Shown here piece by piece: positions 41,299 through 50,394 of a stretch of 64,000 bases of DNA. The DNA is from Maricaulis sp048268525 (GTDB lineage: Bacteria > Pseudomonadota > Alphaproteobacteria > Caulobacterales > Maricaulaceae), in assembly GCF_048268525.1 (NCBI RefSeq), contig NZ_JBLWVH010000006.1, positions 66,417-130,416 on the forward strand, given 5' to 3'. A model generated the notes under the pieces. It searched no databases, was not told the origin of the DNA, and worked only from the letters and a program-made list of their open reading frames with translations. Positions within the stretch are counted from its first letter, which is position 1. Each line of letters starts with the position of its first letter. A program made the position numbers and the translations under genes.

Positions 41299-42777
41299 AT
41301 GAGCGAACACGTCCTGTTGATCCATGGGTGGAGCGCGACCGACAAGTCGATGGCCAAGGTCGGCACGCTGCTGACCGCGCACGGCTATCAGACCCGGGAC
41401 GTCTATCTGGGCGGCTATCCGTCGATGGATGATGATGTCCGCATCGAGGACTCCGGCCGCCGCCTGCACACGGTGATTGCCGACCTGCAGGCCGAGGGTA
41501 GCCTGCCGGCGAAATTCCATGTCGTCGTGCACTCGACCGGAGCGCTCGTCGCGCGCTGGTGGATGGCCGAATTCTATCCGCGCGGCGGTGCCCCGGTGGT
41601 CAATTTCCTGATGCTGGCCCCGGCCAATTTCGGCTCACCTCTCGCGACCATCGGCAAATCGACACTGGGCCGCCTGACCAAAGGTTTCACCAATGGCTTC
41701 CAGACAGGCACCAATTTCCTCAACGCGCTGGAACTGGCCTCGCAATTCCAGGAAGACCTGACCCTGCGTGACCGGTTGAGCGTCGATGGCTCGACCGACA
41801 GCCCATATTCCGATGGCGGCACCCGTCCCTTCGTGATTGTCGGCGCCGATCCGATCTTCGGGACAGGGATATTGGGGGAAAAGGCCTGGGACGGCACGGT
41901 TCGTATCGCCACCGCCAATATCGATCCGCGCGGTGTCACGGTCGACTTCACCAAGGGCTCGATCCTGAAACCGGAGTTCACCGCCTGGACACGGCGCGGC
42001 CCGGACAATACCCCCTTCGCCGTCATTCCCGATCGCAGCCATCTGAGCATTCTCAAACCGGTCGCCAAGGAGAGCGCCTCCAAGGACCCTGACATCGCGG
42101 GGCGCCTCGAAGACCTAATCCTGCAAGCCCTGTCAACCAAGACCGCTGCCGCCTACCGCAATGTCGCCAGCGACTGGGCCGACATCTGTCTTGAGACCCG
42201 CAAGCTGGCCCAGGATGGCGATGAGGCCGATGCCTTGCGCGAACGTGTGTTCGGGCGCGCGAGTGCCGACAAGAGCCGGTTCCGGGAATTCTACCAGATT
42301 GTCGTCGAGGCAGTGGATCATACCGGCCTGCCGGTCGATGATTTCTCGATCTGGCTGACAGCTCCGAAGAAGACAAAAGAGACCCAGTTCCACGCCGGTC
42401 ACAGCATCACCCAGATCGAGATCGACGCCCAGCTCTCGCTGATCCAGGACGCCCACGAGAATACCTGCCACAAGAACCGGCTCTCTTTGCATGTCGACCG
42501 CCGCGAGCTGCTGGCCAATTTCCTGCGTGACCGCATTCCGCCCAGCTATGAGGCGTCTCTGGCCGCCGGCATCACTGCGGCCTCACCGGGCAAGCGGATC
42601 GGCTATTTTGACCTCAACGGCAAGGAGCACAGCGCCCTCATCCGCCTGCGGGCTCTGGAAACCGGCGATGAGGAGAAGGGCAAGCGCTTCCTGCGTCGCT
42701 ATTCGACGCATTTCATCCGCGTGATCCTGCCGCGCGTCGCCCGTGATGACGTCTTCACGGCGAGGCCGCTGGGCTAG
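41299..42777 (+). CDS. Alpha/beta hydrolase with long C-terminal domain
   Basis: 492 residues. The N-terminal 220 residues are a lipase-like alpha/beta hydrolase: HVLLIHGWSATDKSM at the start (oxyanion His-Gly) and nucleophile elbow VVHSTGALVARWW near 78, with His in place of the usual first Gly, as in PGAP1/lipase-like members. LMLAPANFGSPLA follows. The catalytic His is likely in PDRSHLSILKP near 252. About 230 further residues form a domain I do not recognise, rich in beta strands and Arg/Lys. CGGAGG precedes the ATG. It ends in a four-base overlap with the convergent PhzF-like gene. Cytoplasmic by lack of signal. Confidence 0.75.
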   Translation: MSEHVLLIHGWSATDKSMAKVGTLLTAHGYQTRDVYLGGYPSMDDDVRIEDSGRRLHTVIADLQAEGSLPAKFHVVVHSTGALVARWWMAEFYPRGGAPVVNFLMLAPANFGSPLATIGKSTLGRLTKGFTNGFQTGTNFLNALELASQFQEDLTLRDRLSVDGSTDSPYSDGGTRPFVIVGADPIFGTGILGEKAWDGTVRIATANIDPRGVTVDFTKGSILKPEFTAWTRRGPDNTPFAVIPDRSHLSILKPVAKESASKDPDIAGRLEDLILQALSTKTAAAYRNVASDWADICLETRKLAQDGDEADALRERVFGRASADKSRFREFYQIVVEAVDHTGLPVDDFSIWLTAPKKTKETQFHAGHSITQIEIDAQLSLIQDAHENTCHKNRLSLHVDRRELLANFLRDRIPPSYEASLAAGITAASPGKRIGYFDLNGKEHSALIRLRALETGDEEKGKRFLRRYSTHFIRVILPRVARDDVFTARPLG

Positions 42778-43694
42778 CCAAGATCCGTCGAATAGAGCTC
42801 GCCCTCGGCGATCTTGACCGCATCGCCGCCCAGCATGAGGTCGGTCAGCTTGCCGTTCTCATGCTTCAGGCGGAGCCGGATCAGGCTGGGCCGGCCCATC
42901 TCGACGCCCTGATAGATGTCGATACCATGCTCGCCCTCGCCCAGCCCGGCCTGCTCGCTCAGCAAGCCGGCAAAGGCCGCTGCCGCGCCGCCAGTGGCCG
43001 GGTCTTCTGTGATACCCAGATGCGGACCGAACATGCGAGCGCGCCAATCGGTCGTGTGCTCGGTCAGGGTGGCCTTGGCGACCACAAGGGCACAGACGGG
43101 GTCAGCGCCGCCGAAGACGTCCTCAAAGGCGGCCAGATCCAGCTTGATGGCCGACAGCCGGGCCGGGTCGCGGACCGGTATGACGGCGAAGGGCACACCG
43201 GCTGACCAGATGCCGCCGCTGATCGGCGTATCCAGCAAATCTCCGGTCTGCAGCCCCAGCGCTGCCGCGATGGCGGCATAGTCAGGCAACTCACCGACCT
43301 GTTCGGGAAGTTTCGGCGCAAAGAAGCGGGCCGAGCCATGTCGCGGGCCATTGACCCGGCCATCCGCGGTGACGTCACCGACGGTCTCCTCAAGCACGAA
43401 GCGTTTGCGCTGGCCTTCACCGGCACCGCTGGCCAGGGTCAGGGCGACCGTCGCGCCAATCGTCGGATGACCGGCGAAGGGCAGCTCCTCGCGCGGTGTG
43501 AAAATGCGCAGGCCATAATCGGCATCGCGGCCGCGCGGCTCGGTGATGAAGACCGTCTCGGACAGGTTGAACTCGGCGGGGATGGCCTGCATGGCGGCAT
43601 CGGCCAGATCATCCGCCCCGTAGACCACGGCCAGCGGATTTCCGGCCAGGGCCTGATCGGTGAAGACGTCGAAAATGGCATAGCGGTGGGTCAC
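42774..43694 (-). CDS. PhzF-family isomerase-like protein
   Basis: 306 residues, GTG start. Two similar alpha/beta halves of the diaminopimelate-epimerase-like fold: VFTDQALAGNPLAVV and the catalytic Glu in EFNLSETVFI near 42, FTPREELPFAGHPTIGA near 66, and in the second half DPATGGAAAAFAGLL near 235. PhzF itself isomerises a phenazine precursor, but most relatives have unknown substrates and there are no other phenazine genes here. AAGGA, overlapping the stop of the permease gene, supports the GTG at 43694. Likely in one operon with the ABC genes upstream. Confidence 0.87.
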   Translation of the reverse strand: MTHRYAIFDVFTDQALAGNPLAVVYGADDLADAAMQAIPAEFNLSETVFITEPRGRDADYGLRIFTPREELPFAGHPTIGATVALTLASGAGEGQRKRFVLEETVGDVTADGRVNGPRHGSARFFAPKLPEQVGELPDYAAIAAALGLQTGDLLDTPISGGIWSAGVPFAVIPVRDPARLSAIKLDLAAFEDVFGGADPVCALVVAKATLTEHTTDWRARMFGPHLGITEDPATGGAAAAFAGLLSEQAGLGEGEHGIDIYQGVEMGRPSLIRLRLKHENGKLTDLMLGGDAVKIAEGELYSTDLG

Positions 43695-43704
43695 GGGAAC
43701 GTCC

Positions 43705-44466
43705 TTAGGTCTTGAGGCGATAGCCGGTCTTGAACATCCACCAGACAATAGCGACGCAGACCGCAAAGAAGCCGGCAATGGCGGCCAGCGAGATGCCGAT
43801 ATCGACATCCGACACGCCGTAGAAACTCCAGCGGAAGCCGGAGATCAGATAGACGACCGGGTTGAACAGGGTGACGGTCTGCCAGAAAGGCGGCAGGACG
43901 GAGATCGAGTAGAAGCTACCACCTAGGAAGGTCAGCGGCGTCACGATCAGCATCGGCACGATGTTCAGCTGTTCGAAATTATCGGCCCATATGCCGATGA
44001 TAAAGCCGAACAGGGAGAAGGTCACCGACGTCATGATCAGGAAGGCGAGCATGGCCAGCGGGTGCTGGATCTCCATCGGCACGAAGAAGGCCGCCGTGAC
44101 CATGACCAACGCGCCCAGGATCAGGGATTTGGTCGCCGCCGCGCCAACAAAGCCGATCACCACTTCCAGCGCCGAGATCGGGGCGGAGAGCAGCTCGTAA
44201 ACGGTGCCATTGAACTTGGGAAAATAGATGCCGATGGCGGCGTTGGAGACCGACTGCATCAGGATCATCATCATCACCAGGCCGGGCACGATGAAGGCGC
44301 CATAGCCGATGCCGTCGATTGATTCCATGCGCGAGCCGATGGCCGCGCCGAAGACGACGAAATAGAGCGAGGTAGAAATGACCGGCGCCAGCACGGACTG
44401 CATCAGCGTGCGTCCGGTGCGAGCCATTTCGGCCTGGTAGATCGTTACAGCGCCGCGCCAGTTCAT
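43705..44466 (-). CDS. ABC-2 transporter permease (YadH-like)
   Basis: 253-residue membrane component of an exporter with six helices. AEMARTGRTLMQSVLAPVIS at the start, FGAAIG, IVPGLVMMMILMQ and the conserved LLSAPISALEVVIGF segment near 90 are ABC-2 permease marks. Overlaps the ATP-binding gene upstream by four bases, so the two are made in equal amounts. Substrate not known; YadGH-like systems are widespread exporters. Confidence 0.92.
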   Translation of the reverse strand: MNWRGAVTIYQAEMARTGRTLMQSVLAPVISTSLYFVVFGAAIGSRMESIDGIGYGAFIVPGLVMMMILMQSVSNAAIGIYFPKFNGTVYELLSAPISALEVVIGFVGAAATKSLILGALVMVTAAFFVPMEIQHPLAMLAFLIMTSVTFSLFGFIIGIWADNFEQLNIVPMLIVTPLTFLGGSFYSISVLPPFWQTVTLFNPVVYLISGFRWSFYGVSDVDIGISLAAIAGFFAVCVAIVWWMFKTGYRLKT

Positions 44467-45419
44467 GATGCACCTCCGACCAGGTCGACAAAGATTTCTT
44501 CCAGCGAGCTCTGCCGCGTTTCCAGATCGCGAACCGACACACCGGCCGCATTGAGGCTGGCCAGCAGGGTGGTAATGCCGGACCGGTCGGCCCGGGTGTC
44601 ATAGTCGAAATGCAGGGCGTCACCCGCCGGCGAGAGCGACAGCCCCTCGACGCTCAGTTCCGGCGGCAGGGCCTTGAGTGGTTCGGCCAGTTGCAGGATC
44701 AGCTGTTTGCGGCCCAGCTTGGCCATCAGCTTGGCGGTCTCCTCGACCAGAACGATCTCGCCCCGGCGGATCACCCCGACCCGGTCGGCCATTTCCTCGG
44801 CTTCCTGGATGTAGTGGGTGGTGAGGATGATGGTCTTGCCGCGCTGGCGCAGCTTTTCGACCACCTGCCACATGCCCTGGCGCAACTCGACATCGACCCC
44901 GGCGGTCGGCTCGTCGAGGAAGAGGATGTCAGGGTCGTGCGACAAGGCCTTGGCGATCATCACCCGGCGCTTCATGCCGCCGGACAGGGCCCGCATCTGG
45001 GTGTCCCGCTTGTCCCACAGCGACAGGTCCCTGAGCACCTGCTCGATATAGCCAGGATCGGCCGGCTTGCCGAACAGGCCGCGCGAATAGGCGACGGCAT
45101 CCTTGACCTTGGTGAACATGTCGATCGACATTTCCTGCGGCACCAGACCGATGCGCGCGCGGGTCTTGCGGTAGTCGCCATCAATGTCATGACCGAACAC
45201 CTCGACCCGACCGGCTGTGGCATTCACCAGACCGCAGACAATCCCGATCAGCGTCGTCTTGCCGGCCCCGTTGGGTCCCAGCAGGGCGAAGATTTCACCC
45301 TTGCGGATGCCCAGACTGACCGATTTCAGCGCGGTGAACCCACCGGCATAGGTCTTGGAGAGCCCGTCAATCGACAGAACAGCCGCCTCGGCGGCCCCTG
45401 ACGGCGTTTCATAGGTCAT
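44463..45419 (-). CDS. ABC transporter ATP-binding protein (YadG-like)
   Basis: 318 residues. Walker A LLGPNGAGKTTLIG near 48, Q-loop LVPQEMS, signature RALSGGMKRRVMIAKALS near 145, Walker B PDILFLDEPTAGVD near 168 and H-loop ILTTHYIQEAEEM near 202. A C-terminal extension of 80 residues follows the core, typical of the DrrA/YadG exporters. It heads the transcript with its permease and the PhzF-like gene. Confidence 0.94.
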   Translation of the reverse strand: MTYETPSGAAEAAVLSIDGLSKTYAGGFTALKSVSLGIRKGEIFALLGPNGAGKTTLIGIVCGLVNATAGRVEVFGHDIDGDYRKTRARIGLVPQEMSIDMFTKVKDAVAYSRGLFGKPADPGYIEQVLRDLSLWDKRDTQMRALSGGMKRRVMIAKALSHDPDILFLDEPTAGVDVELRQGMWQVVEKLRQRGKTIILTTHYIQEAEEMADRVGVIRRGEIVLVEETAKLMAKLGRKQLILQLAEPLKALPPELSVEGLSLSPAGDALHFDYDTRADRSGITTLLASLNAAGVSVRDLETRQSSLEEIFVDLVGGAS

Positions 45420-45557
45420 GGATGGTCTGCCTTCAGCGAGTGTCAGGCGCTCTGCCCCGCGCGAGCGCCAAAGGTGGGGATTTGGCAGGGAAATTCAACC
45501 CATGCGCGAGGGGCTCAGGTGCGATGCAAAGATCACCAAGGTCTCCAGCGCCACCCT

Positions 45558-45677
45558 TTGTCATCCCTGATGAACGCCCGGCGCAGGCCGGGCGAAAGTC
45601 AGGGACCTAACTGATTGCAGGCACATAGGTCCCTGCCCTGCGTCCGGCCTTCGCCGGACATCCGGCTGGGATGACAA
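45558..45677. repeat. Repeat family A, copy 3
   Basis: 120 bases, ends TTGTCATCCC / GGGATGACAA, inner AGGGACCTA and TAGGTCCCT forming an inverted pair, hairpins GCCCGGCGCAGGCCGGGC and GTCCGGCCTTCGCCGGAC. Same orientation as copies 1 and 2. Lies between the ABC operon start and the end of rlmJ. Confidence 0.85.
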
Positions 45678-45703
45678 CACGTGGCGTGAGCGACCAGGCG
45701 CCC

Positions 45704-46594
45704 CTACCCCTCATCCTCGTCCAGATCATCTTCCGTCAGGCCACCATCCACCCGCCAGCCATAGCCATCGCCCTGGGCCAGGGTTTCCGCCAGCCACGGC
45801 ATGGCGCTGACCAGCTTGTCCTCCAGGGTGAAGGGCGGATTGATGATGACAACGCCGGCGCCGGCCAGCTTGCCTTCGGACGCCAAATCGCGGATCCACA
45901 GATCGGCGCGCAGGATTTTTTCCGGCTCGAAATCCTTCTCCGAGATCAACCATTCGGCGAGGCCATTGTCGAACCGGTCAGCCGCCCAGAGATTTTTCAG
46001 GGAACGCCAGAAGATGAAGGTACCGGTTGGCCATTTCGCCAGCGCGCCCATCACGGCCTCGGCCATATGAGCCAGCTCGTCGCGGTCCTCGAAGGGCGGA
46101 TCGATCAGTACCAGGCCGCGTTTTTCCTTCGGCGGCACGAGGCTTTTGAGCGCCTTGTAGCCATCGCGGCGCTCGACCTTGATGCGGGCGTCGCGGCGAT
46201 AGCGATTGTCCAGCGTGACACTGTCCGCCTCGTGCGATTCGCACAGATGCAGCCGGTCATCCTCGCGGGTCAGGCGGGCAGCGATCTCGGGCGAGCCGGG
46301 ATAGGCCTTGATACCATCCGGGTTCATGGCGCGGACAATGTCGAGCCACGGGCCGAGCATGGCCTGCACCGGTTCGGGCAAGTCAGCATCGATCAGGCGA
46401 CCGATCCCGTCCTTCCACTCCGGCGAGCGCTCGGCTTCGGACGAGGCGAGATCATAGCCACCAATCCCGGCATGGGTGTCTATCACCCGATAGGGCTTCG
46501 GCTTGGCGTTGAGATGTTCAAGGCACAGGGCGAGCACCGAGTGCTTGAGCACATCGGCGAAGTTTCCGGCGTGAAACGCGTGGCGATAATTCAT
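45704..46594 (-). CDS. rlmJ: 23S rRNA (adenine-2030-N6)-methyltransferase
   Basis: 296-residue SAM-dependent enzyme that methylates A2030 of 23S rRNA. N-terminal MNYRHAFHAGNFADVLKHS is the family hallmark, YRVIDTHAGIGGYDL near 50 is the SAM site and the catalytic D-P-P-F motif lies in GLVLIDPPFEDRDEL near 163. A stretch LAGAGVVIINPPFTLED near 255 repeats the pattern. The ATG at 46594 is chosen from that N-terminal match; the open frame extends 15 codons further. The tail is very acidic. Confidence 0.94.
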   Translation of the reverse strand: MNYRHAFHAGNFADVLKHSVLALCLEHLNAKPKPYRVIDTHAGIGGYDLASSEAERSPEWKDGIGRLIDADLPEPVQAMLGPWLDIVRAMNPDGIKAYPGSPEIAARLTREDDRLHLCESHEADSVTLDNRYRRDARIKVERRDGYKALKSLVPPKEKRGLVLIDPPFEDRDELAHMAEAVMGALAKWPTGTFIFWRSLKNLWAADRFDNGLAEWLISEKDFEPEKILRADLWIRDLASEGKLAGAGVVIINPPFTLEDKLVSAMPWLAETLAQGDGYGWRVDGGLTEDDLDEDEG

Positions 46595-46713
46595 GGCGGC
46601 GCTATAGCGCGGCGCGGCGCCGGACGCCACCACCTGCAAAACCGCCCTCGCCTCCGAGGCAGGCTTGTCCTAGCTTTCGCGGGGCTCAGGACAGTATTAA
46701 GGGACATCGCACC

Positions 46714-47496
46714 ATGTTCGTGAAACTCTATCGCCGGATGCAGGATGAGGCCGCGCATGGCGAGCGCCGGGTGATGAAGGCGGGCTGGTTTCTCAAGGAC
46801 GAGAAGTCGAGCCTGATCTGGGACGCGCCCAAGCCGGTCAGCTTTTCCCATGACAAGCCGGCGACGTCGAAATCGGCGGTGTCCTGCCCGGCCGCGATCG
46901 AGTTTGACCGGCGCCACTATGCCATCCCCTGCCCGATCGACCTGCACTTGCGCATGGTCAAGAACGCGCAGGGCCAGCTGCAGCTGACCAATATCGAGGG
47001 GCCGCAAGCCTCGACCCGACCGGCCGGTCTGCAGCAGATCCTGATGATGTCGCCGCAGAATGAATGGCGCCATCCGGCCCGGCCGATGCTGCAATTGGTG
47101 ACGCCCTACGTCTTCGTGTCGGATGACCCGCTCTATGTGAACCAGTTCCCGCCCTTCCTGCACTATGAAGCCAGCCAGCGGCCCGGCGTGATGATGTGCG
47201 GACGTTTCCCCGCCGATATCTGGCCACGCGCCCACATGTGGGCCTTTGAATGGCATGACACGAGCAAGGACCTGATCCTCAAGCGCGGCGAGCCCCTCTT
47301 CTATGTGCGCTTTGAGGGCGGTGATCCGGCGGCGCCGCTGCGCCTGGTCGAGGCGGAGAAGACCGAGGAGCTGGTGAGTTTCATGCGCTCGCTCACCGAT
47401 GTGACCAATTTCGTCAATCAGAGCTTTCAACTGTTCAAGACGGCCCGGGAGCGCCGGCCGAAGACGCTGCTGGTCGAGAAAAAGCGCCCTCGCTGA
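46714..47496 (+). CDS. Hypothetical protein, 260 residues
   Basis: I do not recognise the family. It is a soluble protein without signal peptide. It has a likely beta-rich core with the marked segments YAIPCPIDLHLRMVKNAQGQ, VTPYVFVSDDPLYVNQFPPF, PGVMMCGRFPADIWPRAHMW and KRGEPLFYVRFEG; the last resembles the 'double-stranded beta' strand patterns of cupin-like or sugar-linked proteins but no metal-site pattern is clear. AAGGGA precedes the ATG. The well-ordered aromatic motifs suggest a conserved enzyme or binding protein. Alone on its transcript. Confidence 0.7.
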   Translation: MFVKLYRRMQDEAAHGERRVMKAGWFLKDEKSSLIWDAPKPVSFSHDKPATSKSAVSCPAAIEFDRRHYAIPCPIDLHLRMVKNAQGQLQLTNIEGPQASTRPAGLQQILMMSPQNEWRHPARPMLQLVTPYVFVSDDPLYVNQFPPFLHYEASQRPGVMMCGRFPADIWPRAHMWAFEWHDTSKDLILKRGEPLFYVRFEGGDPAAPLRLVEAEKTEELVSFMRSLTDVTNFVNQSFQLFKTARERRPKTLLVEKKRPR

Positions 47497-47597
47497 TACG
47501 TCGACCGGCCTGGTTGCAAAACCGGACGTCATGCGGCCTTTGCGCGGCGGCTGATGCGCCCTAATCTCCCCGGCAAATGCAAACGGGGAGATCCTTC

Positions 47598-49076
47598 ATG
47601 ATCCGTCTACTCACGGCCGCACTCGCGGTCGCTACCCTCGCCCTTCCGGCCGCGGCGCAAGAGGCCGACGATACGCCGGAACCGCGTGTCTGGGAGAGCC
47701 GCGGCCAGGTCACCGTCGGTGACGAACGCATCCGCTATACCGCCACCGCCGGCGAGACCTTCCTGCGCGACGAGGACGGCAATCCGACCGCCGCGATCTT
47801 CGCGACCAGCTATGTCGCCGACGGCACCAGCGATCCGCGCACCCGGCCGGTCGCTTTTGTCTTCAATGGCGGCCCCGGTTCCGCCAGCCTGTGGCTGCAC
47901 ATGGGCGTGTTCGGCCCGCAACGCCTGGTCCTGCCCGACGCGATGGATGACGGGGCTGCGCCGTTTGACGTGGTCGAAAACGCCTACTCGATCCTCGACG
48001 TCGCCGATCTTGTCTTTGTTGACCCGGTCGGGACCGGCTGGTCGCGCGCCATTGGCGAAAGCGAAGGCAGCGATTTTTGGGGCGTCAATGAGGATGGCGA
48101 GAGCCTGGCCCAGTTCATCCGTATCTGGCTGTCGGAAAACCAGCGCTGGAATTCGCCGAAATACCTCTTGGGCGAGAGCTATGGCACGCTGCGCATCGGC
48201 TCGCTGCTGAACCAGTTGGAAGGCAGCTATACCGACGTCTCGATCAATGGGGTCGCGCTGATCTCGACCGTGCTGGATTTCCGCTTTGACGACACGTCCG
48301 ACGGCAATGATGTCGGCTATGTCGGCCTGATGCCGGGCTATGCGGCCACCGCCTGGTATCACGGCAAGGTCGACCGCTCGGCCTGGGGCGGCGATATCGA
48401 AGCCTTCCTCGCCGATGCCCGCGAATTCGCCATCGAGGACTACATGCCGGCCCTGCTGCGCGGTGTCTCCCTCGACCCGGCGCGTGAAGCCGAGGTAATT
48501 GCCCGCCTGTCGGACTTCACCGGCCTGTCGGAAAGCTTCCTTGATCGCGCCAACATGCGCGTCTCCCTGCAGCGTTTCCAGCGCGAACTGCGCCGCGATG
48601 AAGGCCTGTCGGTCGGGCGCCTGGACAGCCGCTATACCGGCGTCGAGGTCGATGGTGTCGGCGAACGTCCGGAAACCGATCCCAGCTTCTACGGCATTGA
48701 TGGCAGCTTCACCGCCTCCATGCTCGACTATTTCGGCCGCACACTCGGCGTCGACCTGACCGAGTATTACTCGACCATTGGCGGTGTGCGTGGCTGGAAT
48801 TGGGATGCCGGCCGTTCCGGCAACAACAACTACATCAATGTCGCGCCGTGGATCGCCCGCGCACTGCGCCAGAACTCCGATCTCGAAGTGCTGGTCCAGC
48901 AGGGATATTACGACCTGGCGACGCCGTTTTTCGCGGCCGAACTGATGTTCAACCAGCCCGGTTTCGACCAGGATCGTGTCCACTTCCGCTATTATGAAGC
49001 CGGCCACATGATGTACATCCATCATCCGTCCCTGCTGACGATGACCGATGATGTGCGGGCGCTGATCACCGACTGA
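47598..49076 (+). CDS. Secreted S10-family serine carboxypeptidase
   Basis: 492 residues with a signal peptide (MIRLLTAALAVATLALPAAA). S10 marks: VAFVFNGGPGSASLWLHMG near 88 (oxyanion NGGPG), FVDPVGTGWSRA near 142, the nucleophile in LLGESYGTLR near 195, the Asp in YYDLATPFFA near 437 and the His in YEAGHMMYIH near 468. Releases C-terminal residues from peptides in the periplasm or outside. GGGGAG before the ATG. Ends 22 bases before a clear terminator. Confidence 0.93.
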   Translation: MIRLLTAALAVATLALPAAAQEADDTPEPRVWESRGQVTVGDERIRYTATAGETFLRDEDGNPTAAIFATSYVADGTSDPRTRPVAFVFNGGPGSASLWLHMGVFGPQRLVLPDAMDDGAAPFDVVENAYSILDVADLVFVDPVGTGWSRAIGESEGSDFWGVNEDGESLAQFIRIWLSENQRWNSPKYLLGESYGTLRIGSLLNQLEGSYTDVSINGVALISTVLDFRFDDTSDGNDVGYVGLMPGYAATAWYHGKVDRSAWGGDIEAFLADAREFAIEDYMPALLRGVSLDPAREAEVIARLSDFTGLSESFLDRANMRVSLQRFQRELRRDEGLSVGRLDSRYTGVEVDGVGERPETDPSFYGIDGSFTASMLDYFGRTLGVDLTEYYSTIGGVRGWNWDAGRSGNNNYINVAPWIARALRQNSDLEVLVQQGYYDLATPFFAAELMFNQPGFDQDRVHFRYYEAGHMMYIHHPSLLTMTDDVRALITD

Positions 49077-49097
49077 TCAAGCGCTCCTGCCACGGAC

Positions 49098-49127
49098 AAG
49101 GCCCGGTCTCATTGACCGGGCCTTTTT
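49098..49127 (+). terminator. Rho-independent terminator of the S10 peptidase gene
   Basis: AAGGCCCGGTC-TCATT-GACCGGGCCTT is a perfect 11-bp stem with a 5-base loop, followed by TTT. It lies between the peptidase gene and a convergent membrane-protein gene. Confidence 0.88.
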
Positions 49128-49158
49128 CATCTCCGGGGCCTGTCATGTTCGCAATTGG

Positions 49159-49815
49159 TCAGCGCGTCCGCCGCGTCAGGTCACAGATCGCTGCCAGCGC
49201 GGCAATGATCAGGAAGGTGATGGTGCCCATATATCCGGCGGTCGTGAAATCATCGGGAACCGGTGTTGTGTGGTTGGCGTATTCCGCCAGCGCCAGCAGG
49301 GCCATGAAGACCCAGGGCCAGATCCGGCCGATCAGCCCCTTCGCTTCGGTCACCCGCAGATAGAGCGCGAAACCGGCCAGCAGCACCCCGAACTCGACCG
49401 CGAGGGCGACGGGATAGTTGTTCCACAAGCCGAACCCGACCCGCAGGCCGCCGGGCCAAAGCTCGAGGTCTGGGACATGGACGATCAGATCCAGGATCCA
49501 GTGCGAGAACACCGCCAGCGCGATGGCGATGCCACCGATCCGTTTCTGTTTCGGTGATACCAGCGCCCAGACCAGGCCTGCCAGCACCGACCAGCCCAGC
49601 GCGCCGGGCAGGGAGTGGGTGATCGGCATGTCATAGAGGTCGAGCGGATTGGCGTCGGTGAAATCCGGCACAATGCGGACATGCTCAATCCCGTTGGCAA
49701 CAAAGATGCCCCAGAGCACATCGACAAACTGAACCGCCAGAAAAAAGGCCCAGAGCGGCACCGCCCTGGCGATGCTTTTGCCGGCAAGAGCCGGTCCGTA
49801 ATGGCCTATGAACAT
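49159..49815 (-). CDS. Membrane protein, LexA-linked hydrolase-like (YdjM type)
   Basis: 218 residues with about five helices. The His-containing pattern ITHSLPGALGWSVLAGLVWA near 70 and ALAVFSHWILDLIVHVPDLE near 100 is that of the YdjM family, membrane proteins of the phospholipase C-like metal-dependent hydrolase group. No biochemical activity is established for them to my knowledge. AAAGG precedes the ATG. Separate from apt by 30 bases on the same strand, possibly on its transcript. Confidence 0.7.
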   Translation of the reverse strand: MFIGHYGPALAGKSIARAVPLWAFFLAVQFVDVLWGIFVANGIEHVRIVPDFTDANPLDLYDMPITHSLPGALGWSVLAGLVWALVSPKQKRIGGIAIALAVFSHWILDLIVHVPDLELWPGGLRVGFGLWNNYPVALAVEFGVLLAGFALYLRVTEAKGLIGRIWPWVFMALLALAEYANHTTPVPDDFTTAGYMGTITFLIIAALAAICDLTRRTR

Positions 49816-49845
49816 GGTTGGTACCTTTCACGCTGGACCGACGCC

Positions 49846-50373
49846 TTAAGCCCCCTCATACGCCACGAGGCTCGACACCGGAACGCCCAGCGCTTCGATG
49901 CGCTTGGCGCCGCCCAGTTCGGGCAGGTCGATGATGAAGGTGGCGCCGACGACGGTGGCGCCGGCGCGCTGGAGGAGTTTGATCGAGGCTTCAGCGGTGC
50001 CGCCAGTGGCGATCAGATCGTCGACCAGCAACACCCGGTCGCCTTCGGCGATGGCGTCGACATGGATCTCGATCGTGTCCTGCCCGTATTCCAGCTCATA
50101 ATCCTCACGCAGGGTCCGGAATGGCAGCTTGCCACGCTTGCGGACCGGGACGAAGCCGACCGAGAGCTGGTGGGCGACTGCGCCGCCCAGGATGAAGCCG
50201 CGCGCCTCGGTCCCGGCGACCTTGTCGATCTTGGCCCCGGCCCAGGGCTGGACCATGCGGTCAATGGCCACGCGGAAGGCACGGGCATCGCCGATCAGGG
50301 TTGTCACATCCCGGAACTGGATACCCGGCTCGGGATAGTCCGGAATGGTGCGAATGGCGGATTTCAGGTCCAT
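49846..50373 (-). CDS. apt: Adenine phosphoribosyltransferase
   Basis: 175-residue salvage enzyme: adenine plus PRPP gives AMP. N-terminal LKSAIRTIPDYPEPGIQFRD, GTEARGFILGGAVAHQL near 53, VRKRGKLPF near 78, and the PRPP loop VLLVDDLIATGGTAEASI near 114 are all typical. Complete. It can use the adenine released when 5'-methylthioadenosine is split; mtnP lies three genes upstream on the same strand, so the two may serve one salvage route. Confidence 0.95.
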   Translation of the reverse strand: MDLKSAIRTIPDYPEPGIQFRDVTTLIGDARAFRVAIDRMVQPWAGAKIDKVAGTEARGFILGGAVAHQLSVGFVPVRKRGKLPFRTLREDYELEYGQDTIEIHVDAIAEGDRVLLVDDLIATGGTAEASIKLLQRAGATVVGATFIIDLPELGGAKRIEALGVPVSSLVAYEGA

Positions 50374-50394
50374 CGGTCTCGCCTCGATATCGGG

